64,000 bases of DNA from Morinoia aosen (taxonomy: Eukaryota > Arthropoda > Malacostraca > Amphipoda > Talitridae): assembly GCA_030386875.1 (NCBI GenBank), contig CM059564.1, positions 63,407,936 through 63,471,935 on the forward strand, in the 5' to 3' direction. Shown here one piece after another: positions 36,765-50,000 of this stretch (position 1 is its first letter; every line of letters starts with the position of its first letter). Below the pieces are notes generated by a model. It saw only the letters and a list, made by a program, of their open reading frames with translations. It made no database searches and was not told the origin of the DNA. A program made the translations under genes and the position numbers.

Positions 36765-38036
36765 ACGTCACAAACGCAGAGTTTGTGCCATTAGTTTCCG
36801 CTCACTCTGTATGAACGAAATGAAAATCCTTTATGCAAGCAATAATGCGTGCAATATTACGATAACCACTGTCTTCATTTACTGTTTAATTCATGTAATA
36901 ATGTCGGAATGAAATTGGAGTTATTGAATAATTTTGGCTCCAAAGGCTCTGCAAGGATTTGAGCTTTACAAAAAACGTAAAGCGACGGAAGACGACAATT
37001 TTCATTGCAGTCGATTTCGCTCTTTGTTGTGCTGAAATTCTTTTGAGCTTCCTGGTAAAGCCGCGCGCTATCTCCCTGCATAGCGGATAAAAGAAATATA
37101 GGTGACTAAGATGCGATTTCGCATGGCTTACTATTATCGCTTAAGCTTATCTTGAATCTCCTCGCACAATCGTGACTCTTGAAGCTTTAAAGAACTGTCT
37201 CGGCGAAGGATCGTACACTGGTCTAAATGGAGCTGCTTTGCCGTGACCATATTCTCTTCTCTAAATAATTTCTCTTAAAAGTCTACAACGCGAGCTTCTT
37301 GCGGGCATTTAGGGTATTTTAGTCTTGATTTGCGCGAGGCATTTGCGAGCCACCGCGCATCCCAGTAAACCCTAGGAAAATAATTACGGCATTCTTACGG
37401 CTGCCGACTGATCCATAAGAACCTTATGAATTTGCCTTTGTTTCTTGAGCTGAGGAGAAAGTCAAGCGTAATGGGTCGTTCGTTTGAAGGACCCTTTAAA
37501 TGCGTTGGCTGGAACATTCGTAGGCATTAAAGACAGAGTTCTCGGCTCAAGCGCTTTATCAAACTCTAGCAGCGGGAAAAAATATTCACCACTTACATTA
37601 AACGTAGCTTTCCGTTCTTTTTGTTAGGGTAGAGATATTACTTAAAAATTGAACAGAACAAAATGAATGAGATATAGCACAGAGTAGAGATAGTACATTT
37701 ACTTGGAGAAATGAAACTTCGACGGGCTTTCAATTTACTATGGCATGACATTGGAAACTTTTCTGTCGTTAAATTTATGACGTCTATAATGCTCACTGTA
37801 AGTTTAATCGTTATTTATGGAGTACGATGGCTGAAATAATAACCAGAAGCTTTTTTTTCGTTGCAGTTGTTTCTGCAGTCCGTGAAGGGTTAATACTCGG
37901 TAATTCAGACCAGTATTTTAAAATTAATTTGTTACATAATAACGCGACAACTGTACAGCGCTCATTTGACTCATAGGAAGTGTACACGAAATGTTTATTT
38001 GGAACTTAAGCCAAGTATTCCGTGATGTTAATTGTT

Positions 38037-38117
38037 AAATATAAATATGTTAATATGTTAATATAAAATATGTTAATATTTTATGTTAAATATGTTAATT
38101 TATATATTTAATATAAA
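38037..38117. repeat. AT-rich atatgttaat repeat
   Basis: Irregular reiteration of atgttaat, aatatgtt and ttaatata words over about 80 bp of almost pure A and T. Confidence 0.7.
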
Positions 38118-38394
38118 ACCTTAAAAGTCTTCATTTTTAACGTATTTATGACCACTCCCTGCTAAATTAATGAAATAATAAGTTGCGCGAAAGAAATGGT
38201 GTGTAAATACTAAAAATATATCTACTGCTGATACTACCTGCATGCTGTGGCCTTCCCCCCCATCATCACGAATGTACACGCAATATAGCGTTAGAATTTT
38301 CCTGTTGAATATCGTTTTAGCGAGCAACCATTGTGCATTGTCTACCGTTCGGTAATTCGCAACGGCCATTCATATTGTGGCCTAGATTAGAGCG

Positions 38395-38484
38395 TTAAGT
38401 AACTGCAGGGTGACTGCAGCTGTTTGGTATCTTTAAACTGAAGCAGGTGGAGACTTCCTTTCCTCCGTGTAGCAAACACCTCAC
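38395..38484 (-). repeat. Dispersed repeat, copy 2 of 2
   Basis: Inverted partner of 30658-30769. The reverse complement starts gaggtgtttgctacacggag and includes ctgcttcag, then aaagataccaaacagctgca. Homology fades beyond tctaggccaca. Confidence 0.7.
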
Positions 38485-41400
38485 GAGTGTTTGTGTGCAG
38501 ACTGTATCAGTTAGGTTAGAGCGTGAGGCAGATAACGAATACTAATATTCAGCGCAACACTCTACATAAAATTGCTAGTTATTTTCAATACGAATTTTTG
38601 GAAATGAAACTCCAGTTGGATTATGAACTACATTATTGGAACTTGGTGTGCCGTCCCTCAGGAGTCCGGTCACCACGTCTGCAGCAGCCGCTGTATAGAA
38701 CATCCGACATGAATAACTGACTGGCTGCGCGTTCGTCTTTGAACTTCGTTCTCCTGGCTTGATCCTTTTCTATGGTAATTGCTCCATTATAATAATCACG
38801 TCCTACAATAGATTTTAACTTTTATCCTAAAGGAAAGAGTGAGTAAAGTGCTAGTTCAATGAGTGTAAGAATTTCGTCTATAAACTCTTCTACCCGTCGT
38901 CTTCTCCGTTTTCTATAATCGCCAGAAGAGCTGCTTTTGCTGTGGTGAAGATACCTCAGTCGCTGTTTGGATATGAACGAGAATCTTTCTTTTTTAAAGT
39001 GTGGTACTTAGCTTTCACTCCAGGCAGTGGCTTGGTGGTGTAGTGCCCAGGCTCGGGGAGAAACAACAGTCTCTGAATTAAATCTTTTTTGCCATAAACA
39101 TTTCCCAACAGTTCCAGATATGCCCCATCGACCGTCTCGCATGTGTAGCTAAAACAAACACAGGAATTCTACAAAACCCAGCATGAACTAAGGAATGAAT
39201 TGTAATTTTACTGGTTAGAGGTCTAGTCGCTCAATAATGATTTAATTCTATTTATACATTCGCATACACACCAACTTAAAAAATTTGTGACACTCAATTG
39301 AACTATTGTCAATTTGACAGTTTGTCGTTTCATTCGAGGTTCTTAAACAATGTAGAGAACAGATGGGACTTAGAATTTATTTTGCGAGGTCTAAAATTCA
39401 AGTTAGTATTTTTTGATTTGAAATACGTAACTTTGTCTCCGAACTAAAATGCCAAATTTACAGCGAAAGAAAGAGCCAAGTTCCAGTTTAAGGTCCCCGG
39501 AAATCACCTGATCGTAAATATGAATCAGCATAATTCTCGAGGAGAAATGTCGTTCCTTCCTTTTTTAATCGTCCCCGAGGAACTAGAGTTATAGTCAAGA
39601 AAAATGACCTGAGCTTCTAAGGCAGTATGGAAGCAAAAACTGGTTCTATGGGAGTGCAACAAATATGTGGCTGCCAGGTCGGTATTGCGCAGCCTTCTCT
39701 TCTTGGTACAAGAAAACATCATCCGAGGTGTTTCAATGTTTAGCATTTGTTTTGTGATGCTACGACTGGCTGGAGCTCGGGCAACGTCATTTGCTTTCAC
39801 CCAAGTTTTGAGTCACTTTGAGGGACTCATACTATCATACTGTCTTTCAAAATTGATGCTCGACTCAAAATGGTATTCGTCATTCAACATCCAGGCACAC
39901 GTCGGAACCCTTCTCGCTTTCGGGAAATACTTACTGAGTCACCGTGGAAGTGATGAAACCACCGGAAAGTCGTTGAGCAGTTCGATGCCGTCGGCCTGCA
40001 AGCAAAAAAGTGATGTATGAAATCCGCTTCACATGAAGCGTGACCTCTCCATGGAACGCACGCGCTGTCTCCCAACTCGCAAAGCTCGATATACATAATA
40101 GCGGCGGAGCCATGAATAATAATTGCGCGTTTCGCTCAATAAATCGCATGAATTACTCAAATTTAAATGCAAATTATTCTTATAAATGGGAATTTTACTA
40201 TCGGGAGTTTTCAATGACATTGTTTTGTGATGACATTTTATTTTACGCTACCGCAGAACCGATCTACATTGCTGCTGTTTATGTAATATACGCTTTATTA
40301 GACCTTGCAGTGCCCTTATGTGTGAAAATAATTTTTTGCAAACATTTTCCAAGCTGCTGTCAGAAATTTCATCAATGTTCGTTAAGAATCCCTCTCGTAT
40401 ATTTGAAAACTTAGTCAAAGCTATAAAGTAACTTTACACGCGTGAGCTTTACATGGCTGGGGCGCGTCATAATTGTGACATTGCGTTCGTTGCTGTGATC
40501 GATTGCCCGCGAGTAACGGTTGAGCGTCGAATTCGGTAATTTTAATTTAAATCAATTAAATCTAAATTGACTAAACTGATTTTCCCAAAGAATGATATTA
40601 GAGAGTTAACCAGACAACCATGGCTAATACATCCGTAGTGTAAATTATTCTATTTTGTAGGAGAAGAGGTTCCATGAGGCATTCATTCGTCTAGCCCGTA
40701 TAGCACACTAGAACCATGAACTAGCAAAACTTTATCTGGCGCTCAATGAACACAATGAAATGTTTTCGCCAGTCATACGTCAATTTGATGACCAGTGATA
40801 TCTTGTAATGAGCTCGTAGTCTACCGAGAAATATTATTTGGGAAAAAATAATTACGCTGGAATGAATTATTATCCTACATAATGGGCTTTATGGCTTCCA
40901 TAATTACGGACAACAATTAATCAGGATTTCAGTGCTGAAGTCGATGATGGTCGAATAATAGGTGATTGCAAATACTTGTTCTTTCCCCCGTATTTAGATG
41001 TTGTGCCTTTACTGAGTCCGTTAAAGCTTAGATGTGCGTAAACAGCCAAACATAAACAACGTGGGACAATTGACAAAAGGCTCAATAAGAGAATTAAAGG
41101 GAAAGAAACAGTCCTTCTATTTAATCTCAAACTATCGTGATGCATGGCAGTCATCCGGTGCAATTGATCTATCATGACGAATAGCAGTTACAATTTTCTG
41201 TTAAGGGAACAACCGAACAGTGTGACTATTTTCAGCTCATTTCTCTGTTTTAAGTCGAGCAGGAGATATGGTATCGACACTCAACGGTCCATAACAGCAG
41301 CCGATATCAACTCACGGGAAAATGGAAAGAACATAATTACGGAAATGCAGGTAATCGAGCCCATCTAAATGGGCTATTGATACCTCACCGATTGGTGTGA

Positions 41401-41627
41401 CGAGGCTTTCTTCACTTCATAGTGATATCATAATGACATTTTTTATTTCTAAACATCATATCGTCGGCCGTACACTTCGAATTATTTCTCTAGTTAGTTA
41501 CATCAGCTAATCGCTCAAATTCACGCAAATGTCCATGTAGACAGCCAGCGTTCGAGCCCAATTTGCAATTCACTGTCGTACATCTACGTCAGCCCATGCA
41601 TTGCGTCAACAACCAGAGGTCCACGTA

Positions 41628-41990
41628 TTCTAGATTAAATAAGATGTTAGCTTGAGCTTCCCTAACCTCAACAAAGGCGTTCCAAAGAGAAGAAGGAAGA
41701 AGGCACAATTTAGTGTGAAGTTAAGGGAATGCAGAATTTATGCACATGGTGCATAGATAAGTAAGTTGAGGAAGAAGTTCATGAAACAAGCAAAAAGTTG
41801 TAGGAGAAAGTATTAGGTGCTGAAAGAGACAGGACAGCAGTGAAACAAAAAATGATTGCCCTTTGCACAACAAAAACGTTTTATTTCAACAAAAAGATGA
41901 CCTTCCCAACTCTCAGCTCGAGACCTCACATTTTCCCTCTGTTAGTGCCGAATCCCAGAGATACAATAGTTGTATACCCCTAAGGAGACT
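41628..41990 (-). mobile_element. SINE-like element, copy B
   Basis: 363 bp, minus orientation: the head (reverse complement of gatacaatagttgtata near 41970) is at the right and the gcttccctaacc end at the left. It is bounded by a short candidate target duplication, cacgta, at 41622-41627 and 41991-41996. Length and structure match the better-defined copies D and E. Confidence 0.78.
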
Positions 41991-41996
41991 CACGTA

Positions 41997-43353
41997 GACT
42001 TCTGTGTCTATTGCAAATGATATTGTTGAGACTATTTTCCTCTGCCTTTCGCAAAGACGATGTACCGCTAAATTCTCTTGGTAGAATACAATCAACGGCC
42101 ATGTCCCTATAGTCTGCTCGATACGATACACCACTATTCAGTAAACCGGTCTACCATGAACCGATCGAATTTCATAACGTACTCCGCAAGCGTGCACACT
42201 TTGGGACGAGTAGCGTTATTGAGTTGTAAAAAATGTACTATCGGCTATTTTCCACCATGCCTAAAATCGACCCGTCCATAAAAAATGAACCACTCATTTG
42301 AGGTTTCATTAGCAGGTCCTGTGGTAGTCGCAGCTAGTGAGCATCCCTGAGTGGCTGTGCGTGTAGTGAGGGTCGTTTTAAGGTATTCGCGCCATTAAGG
42401 TGAGCATTTTTAGCAATTTTTGCACTCTTTTGGCCTGGGAAATTGGGGCAATTTGGTGGTGCCGGGCCCCAATCCAACGCAATGGCCACTCCGTTCAGCT
42501 TAAGCAAATTGTCGAAGCGGCGGCGGATTTGCGCCGTTCGCTTATGAAACGACAGCCAATGACAAAATTTGCGCCTTCTCTGCCCCGTTCCATTTTTTTT
42601 CTTTTTTGTGCAAGATGACAAAATTTGCTTTCGTAGGGCAGCAAATGTGCGTGCGCCTTGAAACCACACACAGTCCCATTTGCGCGGCATTGACCAGCGG
42701 TAAAAGGAAATAAGCAATATATTTTCCTACGAATTTGGTGTTATTTGAGTGTATCGAACAGATTGTGTTAAATTTTGAAATGTTTTGAAAACATTTTAAC
42801 ATGACGGTATACAAGTATTTCCGCCATTGCGCTCTTGATGTTGTTGTTTTCATCACTGAGTGATGAACTTTGCGACGAGATCTGCGATGTATTGTCCATT
42901 TTAATGTCATTAAGCGACGATTAACTGATGTAAGACTTTCTCTTTCATCCCTTCATGATTTTCCGTTTCGCTTTTCATGTTTTCTCCCTCATTACCGTGA
43001 AAAACTTTTACAAATTTACGAGTTGTAACCCATGAATTCTCGAAGTTAAACTTTGCTCAGGGTTTTCTTATGGATTTCTTTATTCATCTTGTTTTAATTT
43101 TTTTGAACCAACATTTAATTTTTACTTCAGTTTAAAGATGTAAAAATTTACGCCAATGAAAAGAGTTAGCTAAAACTGTCAATTCTTTTGTATAGGGAAA
43201 GGTTTACCGAAATCTTGGAAAAAATCAAGAAAATTTGAAAAAATATTTTGCTTGATTCAATAACGGTAAAATGAAAGCGACTGAATTATGTACTGGTATT
43301 TAGTTTTTTGAGCATATTATACATTATTAATTTCGTCTCATAATAACTGACTT
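41997..43353. other. Unassigned DNA upstream of the giant gene
   Basis: No firm gene. 42360-42600 is GC-rich. An in-frame TGA at 43351-43353 is the last stop before the giant gene's frame; from there the frame stays open to 52218. Confidence 0.45.
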
Positions 43354-43743
43354 TTTGTACTGAAATCGTCTATTTAATACAAGTTTGAACTTTTGTTTGA
43401 CCTACCTACGTCTGAATAAAGGCTCTTTATAGTGCTGGAAAAGAGATTAATTCAATTGATGCAACGACTGATCTAAAATTTATTTCAGAAAAATCTACTC
43501 GTCCTTTCAAAATTTGAGTATTTCGTTCAGCCTGTATTCTGGATACCCCAGTACCATCCTTCGTAGTAGAAAAATAGCGAATCCGTAACCAGCTGTGGAC
43601 TGTGGTTCTTCATCCCAACTTTGAAATCTTTTTCACGAATACAGAAGGAAGGAGCGTCCCAAGACGGGCTTTTTTAAGAATCCAAGTTTTCTCCGAATTT
43701 GAAAACCTGCGCCCAATATTCCGATCAATAATTCTTGTTGCAG

Positions 43744-44040
43744 GGTAAAAATTGGCCTCCGATACCTCTCGACTGGTGGAAAAGTATTCCCCCAGTCTCC
43801 TTGAGCCTCATGAGTTGCTCAAGAGATGAGGAGTGCCGGGGAGAAGTCCTTTGGGGCAGACATCACTACGTCAAGAAGACTCATAGACGTCCCTAAAGTT
43901 CGAAATCTTCAAAGAAAATCCAGAAACCAACAATGGATGGCAGAGGAGCATCTATAATCACCAACACTCAGACAAGATCCCCTGAATAAAACGGAGGTTG
44001 CGGGTGCGTGCGTCTCGAATTTCAACTCAGTTGTAGGTCG
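43744..44040 (+). other. Probable 5' coding segment of the giant gene, frame unresolved
   Basis: A good 3' splice-like sequence (attcttgttgcag, ending 43743) precedes this stretch. Immediately after it, the most protein-like reading is frame 3 (DTSRLVEKYSPSLLEPHELL), then from about 43820 frame 2 (ADITTSRRLIDVPKVRNLQ, then RNQQWMAEEHL with one TAA), before frame 1 takes over near 44040. A 23-nt GT...AG segment (starting gtgcgtctcg, ending caactcag) near 44010 would join frame 2 to frame 1 exactly. So small introns, indels or sequencing errors may lie here, and the true N-terminus is uncertain. Confidence 0.45.
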
Positions 44041-47000
44041 GAGTCAAATGAGGCCCTCAGGTCATTACCTCCGCTGGGAAAGAAAAAAGAAACCTGCGAT
44101 TTTCAAAAATGTCGACGTCGTTGTGCTGATAAGCTTAATGACGGCAGTGACGAGGAAGACTTGCTGCGGAGGTAAAAGTAATTATTGGATGAGAACGCTA
44201 ACTTTCAAAAGTAGTTCTTGTAGAGCCGTCGTCTAGCAGCGAGCCGGGAAAAAGTACGCTAAGCGTTAGAAAAGAAACGCGTAAATAGTTCAAAGTAAAG
44301 TAGTCGATAGAATGAATCCAAGCGTTAAATCTTTCTGAAACGACGTCCTATGCTTTTCTAAACGTCCCCAAACGATGATTACAATTACCAAAAAAAACTG
44401 TCTGAATTGGAACAGTTTTATGAAGACATAATCTATCGCAAAGACGCCATGATCTAAGATATGGAGGCAGACTTGAGAGAAAAGAACAATGAACTGAGGA
44501 AAGCACGTCTACAATACTACTAACTTCGTCAACGAGTTCCATCCCAGTCTTAGGACAGATCTCGTAAAAGAAGATCTGCAGAAGATGTTAGCTACTCAAA
44601 CAGATTTGGATCTGAGATGAGAAACGTTAGATTCCACCATTAAAATTAGGATTATAATGGCTTCAATGGCACGTATAAGCGGCAAAAACAGGGAATAATA
44701 AACTCTGACTTTATTCGGAGGTTGAAGGAAGACCACGATCAACTTTTGCATGACAGGAACTCGCTGCGAGAGCTAGTAAGGCAACTGGAAGAGAGTCTAG
44801 TGGAAGCCAAGCAATAACTTAGCAAGGTTTAGAGCTAAGCCCTCAGTCATCAAACCAAGGACGAGGAGAAGTAAAAAATACAGAATCTCGAAAGTGCAAT
44901 CCGGGAGTAAGATAAAAAAATTGATGAGTTACGCGATTAAAAAAGTAATGCTAATTAAATAACTTCGTCCAAAACTGACGGTGCGAGAACAACAGGAAAA
45001 AATGAAGGTAAACATGAGAACGATTTCTTGAAGCTTTAACTGGAGAACTTGGGTTGGTGCGTCAGAGAATGTGTGGATATGCTGAGGAGTGCTGGGCAGG
45101 AAATTGGAACCGATGTTCAATACCCAAAAAATGACTCACTTGAAAACGAAGATCATTTTTCTGAGAGTATCGATCAGAATTCTGAGTTGCGTGGAAATAA
45201 GAGCATGCGTGAAGGTATGAGATGTGATGGGCTTGTCCTGATGAAACTCCTGTAAAATTACATCAAGAACTCGAAACAACGCTGGAAAAAATTCAGAGCA
45301 GCCAGCGATCGCGATGCGAAGGAAAAGGAGGAACAACTGAACGAGAAAAATCATGAACTTGAAGAACTCCTGAAACAAGAAAAGGACAATCGGTATAGAA
45401 AAACAGAACAGGACCTAGAAAATGTGGAGTTGAAAGAGAAGTTGAGAAACAGAAACGATGTTATCAGAAAATAAGAGTAATAAATAGAGAAACAAGAATA
45501 GTTAATTTTCGATATGGAGCAATAGCTAGTTGAAATGGTGAGAGAGAAGCGATTCAGTGAAGAAGAATCAAAACAAGCTAACGCATAGATCAAGAAAGCT
45601 GAAGAAGAAACACAAGTACTTTCATAAAAACTCAAAGAAATGGAGAGAGAATAGAGAAGTGTCTAGTCTAACTTGGAGGAGTAATTTCAATAACTGGAAC
45701 GTGTAAGTGAAGACGAATTGGCGCGATTAAGAACTTAGCTTGAAAATGCTGAAGACTAAGTGAAAGGACTTCGGTAAGAACTTGAAGCCACATACGTTGT
45801 GCATCAGAAGTAAGTGAGCGAAATGCAGAGAGAACAATATGACAGCGAAGATTAACTAGAGAGGGTGAAAAATTTATTGAATTAAAAGGAAAGAGAATTA
45901 GCCGAACACAAAATAGAGATAAAAAGTTTAAAGGATTAGCGGAAAGATTTGAAAAATATGGAAAGGGAGAAATTTGCAGCAGAGAAGGAATTGAGCAAAG
46001 TAAAAATTTAATTAGCAAATTCTGCAGCAGAAGTTGATTCTCTTTCATCTTTGCTAAATCAGTTCGAAGACGATCAGAAAACTCTTCATGAACAGATTAC
46101 GAAGTAGAGAGGAGATAATGAGAAATTGGGCAGAGACCTTCGGAAGGCGATGCAAGAAAACGCTGATCTTCAGGAGTAGCTTGATGTAGCGTTAGGGTCC
46201 ATAGAAACTTCTGGCGCAGAACGCAGCAAACTCAAAAATAAAATCTCCACTTTGGAATCATAATACTCTTAAGATAAAACCAATATTCGTAAACTCGAAG
46301 AGTAAGTAAGCGAATAGTTAATTTTGTTAAATCAAGCAAGGTCATAAAATTAATAACTGAACGATTAATACTCTGCATTGCATCGCCTCCATAGTGAATG
46401 TGAGGCATAAAAAGCAAGATAGACTGCTGATATTAACGGTCTACAGAGGCAACTGGTACGGCGAGAAGAGCACAAAGAAAAATTAGATGGAAGATTGAAA
46501 GATCTAACGGATACTGGAGAAGAAGTTTAAAAACTTTAGAAAGCTCTCAATACTACTCGAGATAAACTAGATACCAAAACTGAAGAAAGTAAATCTATGC
46601 AAAAACAACTTAAAAATTTATAAAGTGATTTTGACGATATGGAGTACACACGCAGGACACAGCAAGCAGAAATGTTATCTCAGTTAAATGAATTAGAAAA
46701 TAAAAATCGACGACTGACTGATGAGCGGAATTCACTGAAGCGTCAGGTGGAAGAATTAGAGTTACTGAGGTCGTCTACCGTAGACAAAAGTCTGTACTAG
46801 CAGCTGACGAAAGATTTTGACATGCTGTATGCAGATAGAGAATCATTATAGCGCCGCCTAGCAGACGAAGTGCGGTTGGCAACAGCTTCGCGGAAGGAAA
46901 AGGAGCAACTTGATGAGCTTAAGTAGGATTATGATGCGTTGAAAGACGAGCGAGATTCTCTGTAGTAACGCCTGGAGGAAGAAAAATCAAAACACCATTT

Positions 47001-50000
47001 AGTTGTAGAAAGAAGCCTGTATGACTAGCTAAAGGAAAGGAATGTTGGTTTAGAGGCAGAACGGGATTCTCTGCTACGACGCTTGGATGAAATTTCTGAT
47101 ACACCGTAACCTGCAGTTGTCCCGTTAGACGAGTACAATGCATTGAAAAGAGAACTTGATGACGTAGAAGCTGATAGAGATAATTTGAAGCGTAGCATAC
47201 AATCGCTAATGAATGCCCCGAAGCCTGCAGTTGTAGAACTGGACGAGTTCAACGCACTAAAAAGAGCTTATGATACTCTAGTAGCTGATAGAGATGAATT
47301 GAAACGTCGCATGAGCTCTATATTGGATGCCCCAAAACCTGAAGTTGTCGAAATAGACGAGTTCAACGCTTTAAAAAGAGCGTATGATGCACTAAAAGCA
47401 GACAGAGATAAATTGAAACGTCACCTGAGCTCAGTGCTGGATGCCCCAAAACCTGAAGTTGTGGAAATGGACGAGTTCAACGCTTTAAAAAGAGCGTATG
47501 ATGCACTAGAAGCAGACAGAGATAAATTGAAACGTCACCTGAGCTCTGTGCTGGATGCCCCAAAATCTGGAGTTGTGGAAATGGACGAGTTCAACGCTTT
47601 AAAAAGAGCGTATGATGCACTCGAAGCTGACAGAGATAAATTGAAACGTCACCTGAGCTCAGTGCTGGATGCCCCAAAACCTGAAGTTGTGGAAATGGAC
47701 GAGTTCAACGCTTTAAAAAGAGCGTATGATGCACTAGAAGATGACAGAGATAAATTGAAACGTCACCTGAGCTCTGTGCTGGATGCCCCAAAACCTGAAG
47801 TTGTGGAAATGGACGAGTTCAACGCTTTAAAAAGAGCGTATGATGCACTAGAAGCAGACAGAGATAAATTGAAACGTCACCTGAGCTCTGTGCTGGATGC
47901 CCCAAAATCTGAAGTTGTGGAAATGGACGAGTTCAACGCTTTAAAAAGAGCGTATGATGCACTAGAAGCTGACAGAGATAAATTGAAACGTCACCTGAGC
48001 TCAGTGCTGGATGCCCCAAAACCTGAAGTTGTGGAAATGGACGAGTTCAACGCTTTAAAAAGAGCGTATGATGCACTAGAAGATGACAGAGATAAATTGA
48101 AACGTCACCTGAGCTCAGTGCTGGATGCCCCAAAATCTGAAGTTGTGGAAATGGACGAGTTCAACGCTTTAAAAAGAGCGTATGATGCACTAGAAGCTGA
48201 CAGAGATAAATTGAAACGTCACCTGAGCTCAGTGCTGGATGCCCCAAAACCTGAAGTTGTGGAAATGGACGAGTTCAACGCTTTAAAAAGAGCGTATGAT
48301 GCACTAGAAGATGACAGAGATAAATTGAAACGTCACCTGAGCTCAGTGCTGGATGCCTCAAAACCTGAAGTTGAAGAAATGGACGAGTTCAACGCATTGA
48401 AAAATGAATATGATGCAGTAGCAGCTGACAGAGACGAGCTGAAACGTCGTTTGAACTCTATTCTGGATGCCCCAAAACGTTCGATTAGGAAAAAAGACCA
48501 TTTTAATGAATCAGAAAGAAACTATGTTGAAACAGAAACTGATAGGAATGCTTTGAAACGTAGCTTAGAAACTGTTGTGGATACTTCACAGCGTTCTGTT
48601 GTGAACGAGGATCTCTTGGATTCGGGATACCCAAACCACAGTTCATTGGGAGAAGAAAAAGAAGACGATCATGAAATTCGATAGACTTCCGCGATTGACG
48701 CTGCAGTAACATCTGCGGGAGATAAATCTAAATTCAATCAACAATAATACAATACTACTTCAGAAGCAACTGACAAGGATACACTGGAACGGCAGCAGAA
48801 TTTCGCACAAAAAGCTTTGAAGCACTCTGCTGAGGAGAGAGATTTATTTGTTTAGCTAAAAAGCGACGATTCGCTTGTAGCGGAACCAGCTTATCTCAAG
48901 AGAATATAAAAAGATCTAAGGGATTTTTCGAAAAATTTAGCAGATGATGACGACCATCTTTATGATCTCAAGGAGGATTATGAATTAAAATCAAGTAGTG
49001 AATTTCTTGGAGGCCACTCTAGAGGTAAACTGGAGGCTCCAAGTTCTCCTGCATAGGGATAGGGCAAAAAGCGAGAAAAGGCAAAATAGAAATCCTTTGA
49101 ACTTCAACAAAAAAATAAGTCAAATGAATAACAAGAAGCGTAAGTCGTAGATGAAATTTCTCGCTCATTTTAAGAAGACGATAGTGAGATAGGAAGCTAG
49201 AAAGAGCATGTTAAGCCGGAGACCACCTCAGAAAATTAAGTGCTAAAGAAACAAATTCAAAGTTTGGCCAGAGACAACGAGACGTTGAAAGATAATTTAC
49301 GGGAAATCGAAAGAAGGAACCGCTAAAATGGTTCTTAATTTAACCAATTCATCAAATATTTGATCAATTGGTTGTAGAAACTCTACAAGAACTGTAACTT
49401 ATCCGATGAAAACACTGAAACTCGTCTGCAAAACTCGACTGAAGGTGATGCAAGCGGAGGTATAAAGCCAACGGTCGCTTACATGACTTCATTTGAGGAA
49501 ATTGACTAGCATGTCATAACACAGGAACAAAGATAACAGCTAAAAACTTAATTTGAAAATGTGGAAAACCACCATCGGGATTTGCACGACTAAGTAGACA
49601 TGCTTAGAAAACACCAAACCCAAACGGCTCAAGGCGAAACGGACTTACCCTAACGAGGATTTTAACGTCCCACGAGTTCGAAAAATGCCGACACAGAAGA
49701 TCAATAATTTTAGAGGAGCGTCCAAAAATTGTCGAGAGAAAAGCTCGCCCTGGAGGAGGAGAACGAGTCGATGAAATTGAAGTTTAATGACGTTATTGGT
49801 TAACTGCGGCGACTTTAGGATGATCACGACCTCATGATGCAAAACCAGCATGAATTGAAGCAACTGATACTGCAGTACGAGCGATAATTGGACTAAGCTG
49901 CTGAAAAACTTAGACTATCATAGTTATCATCTGAAAGAACAAATGAAGTTGAATAAATATTAACGTACGAAATCAAGCGATTGAAAGACCAAGCGACAGA

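Larger units (their letters stand above)
36765..41627. other. Unassigned DNA with weak coding hints
   Basis: No firm gene. On the minus strand 36875-37546 is TGA-free for about 220 codons. The last 68 codons, from an ATG at 37081, are open in the standard code and read plausibly (GDSARLYQEAQKNFSTTKSE). Plus-strand frames at 39631-40020 and 40040-40500 are likewise open but unrecognised. Confidence 0.35.

Noticed and set aside
47143-48684. The 513-aa standard-code ORF as a complete gene
   Set aside because: It starts in mid-coil at an internal Met and ends at a TAG that is followed by the same frame continuing to 52218. It is simply the Gln-free repeat section of the larger gene.
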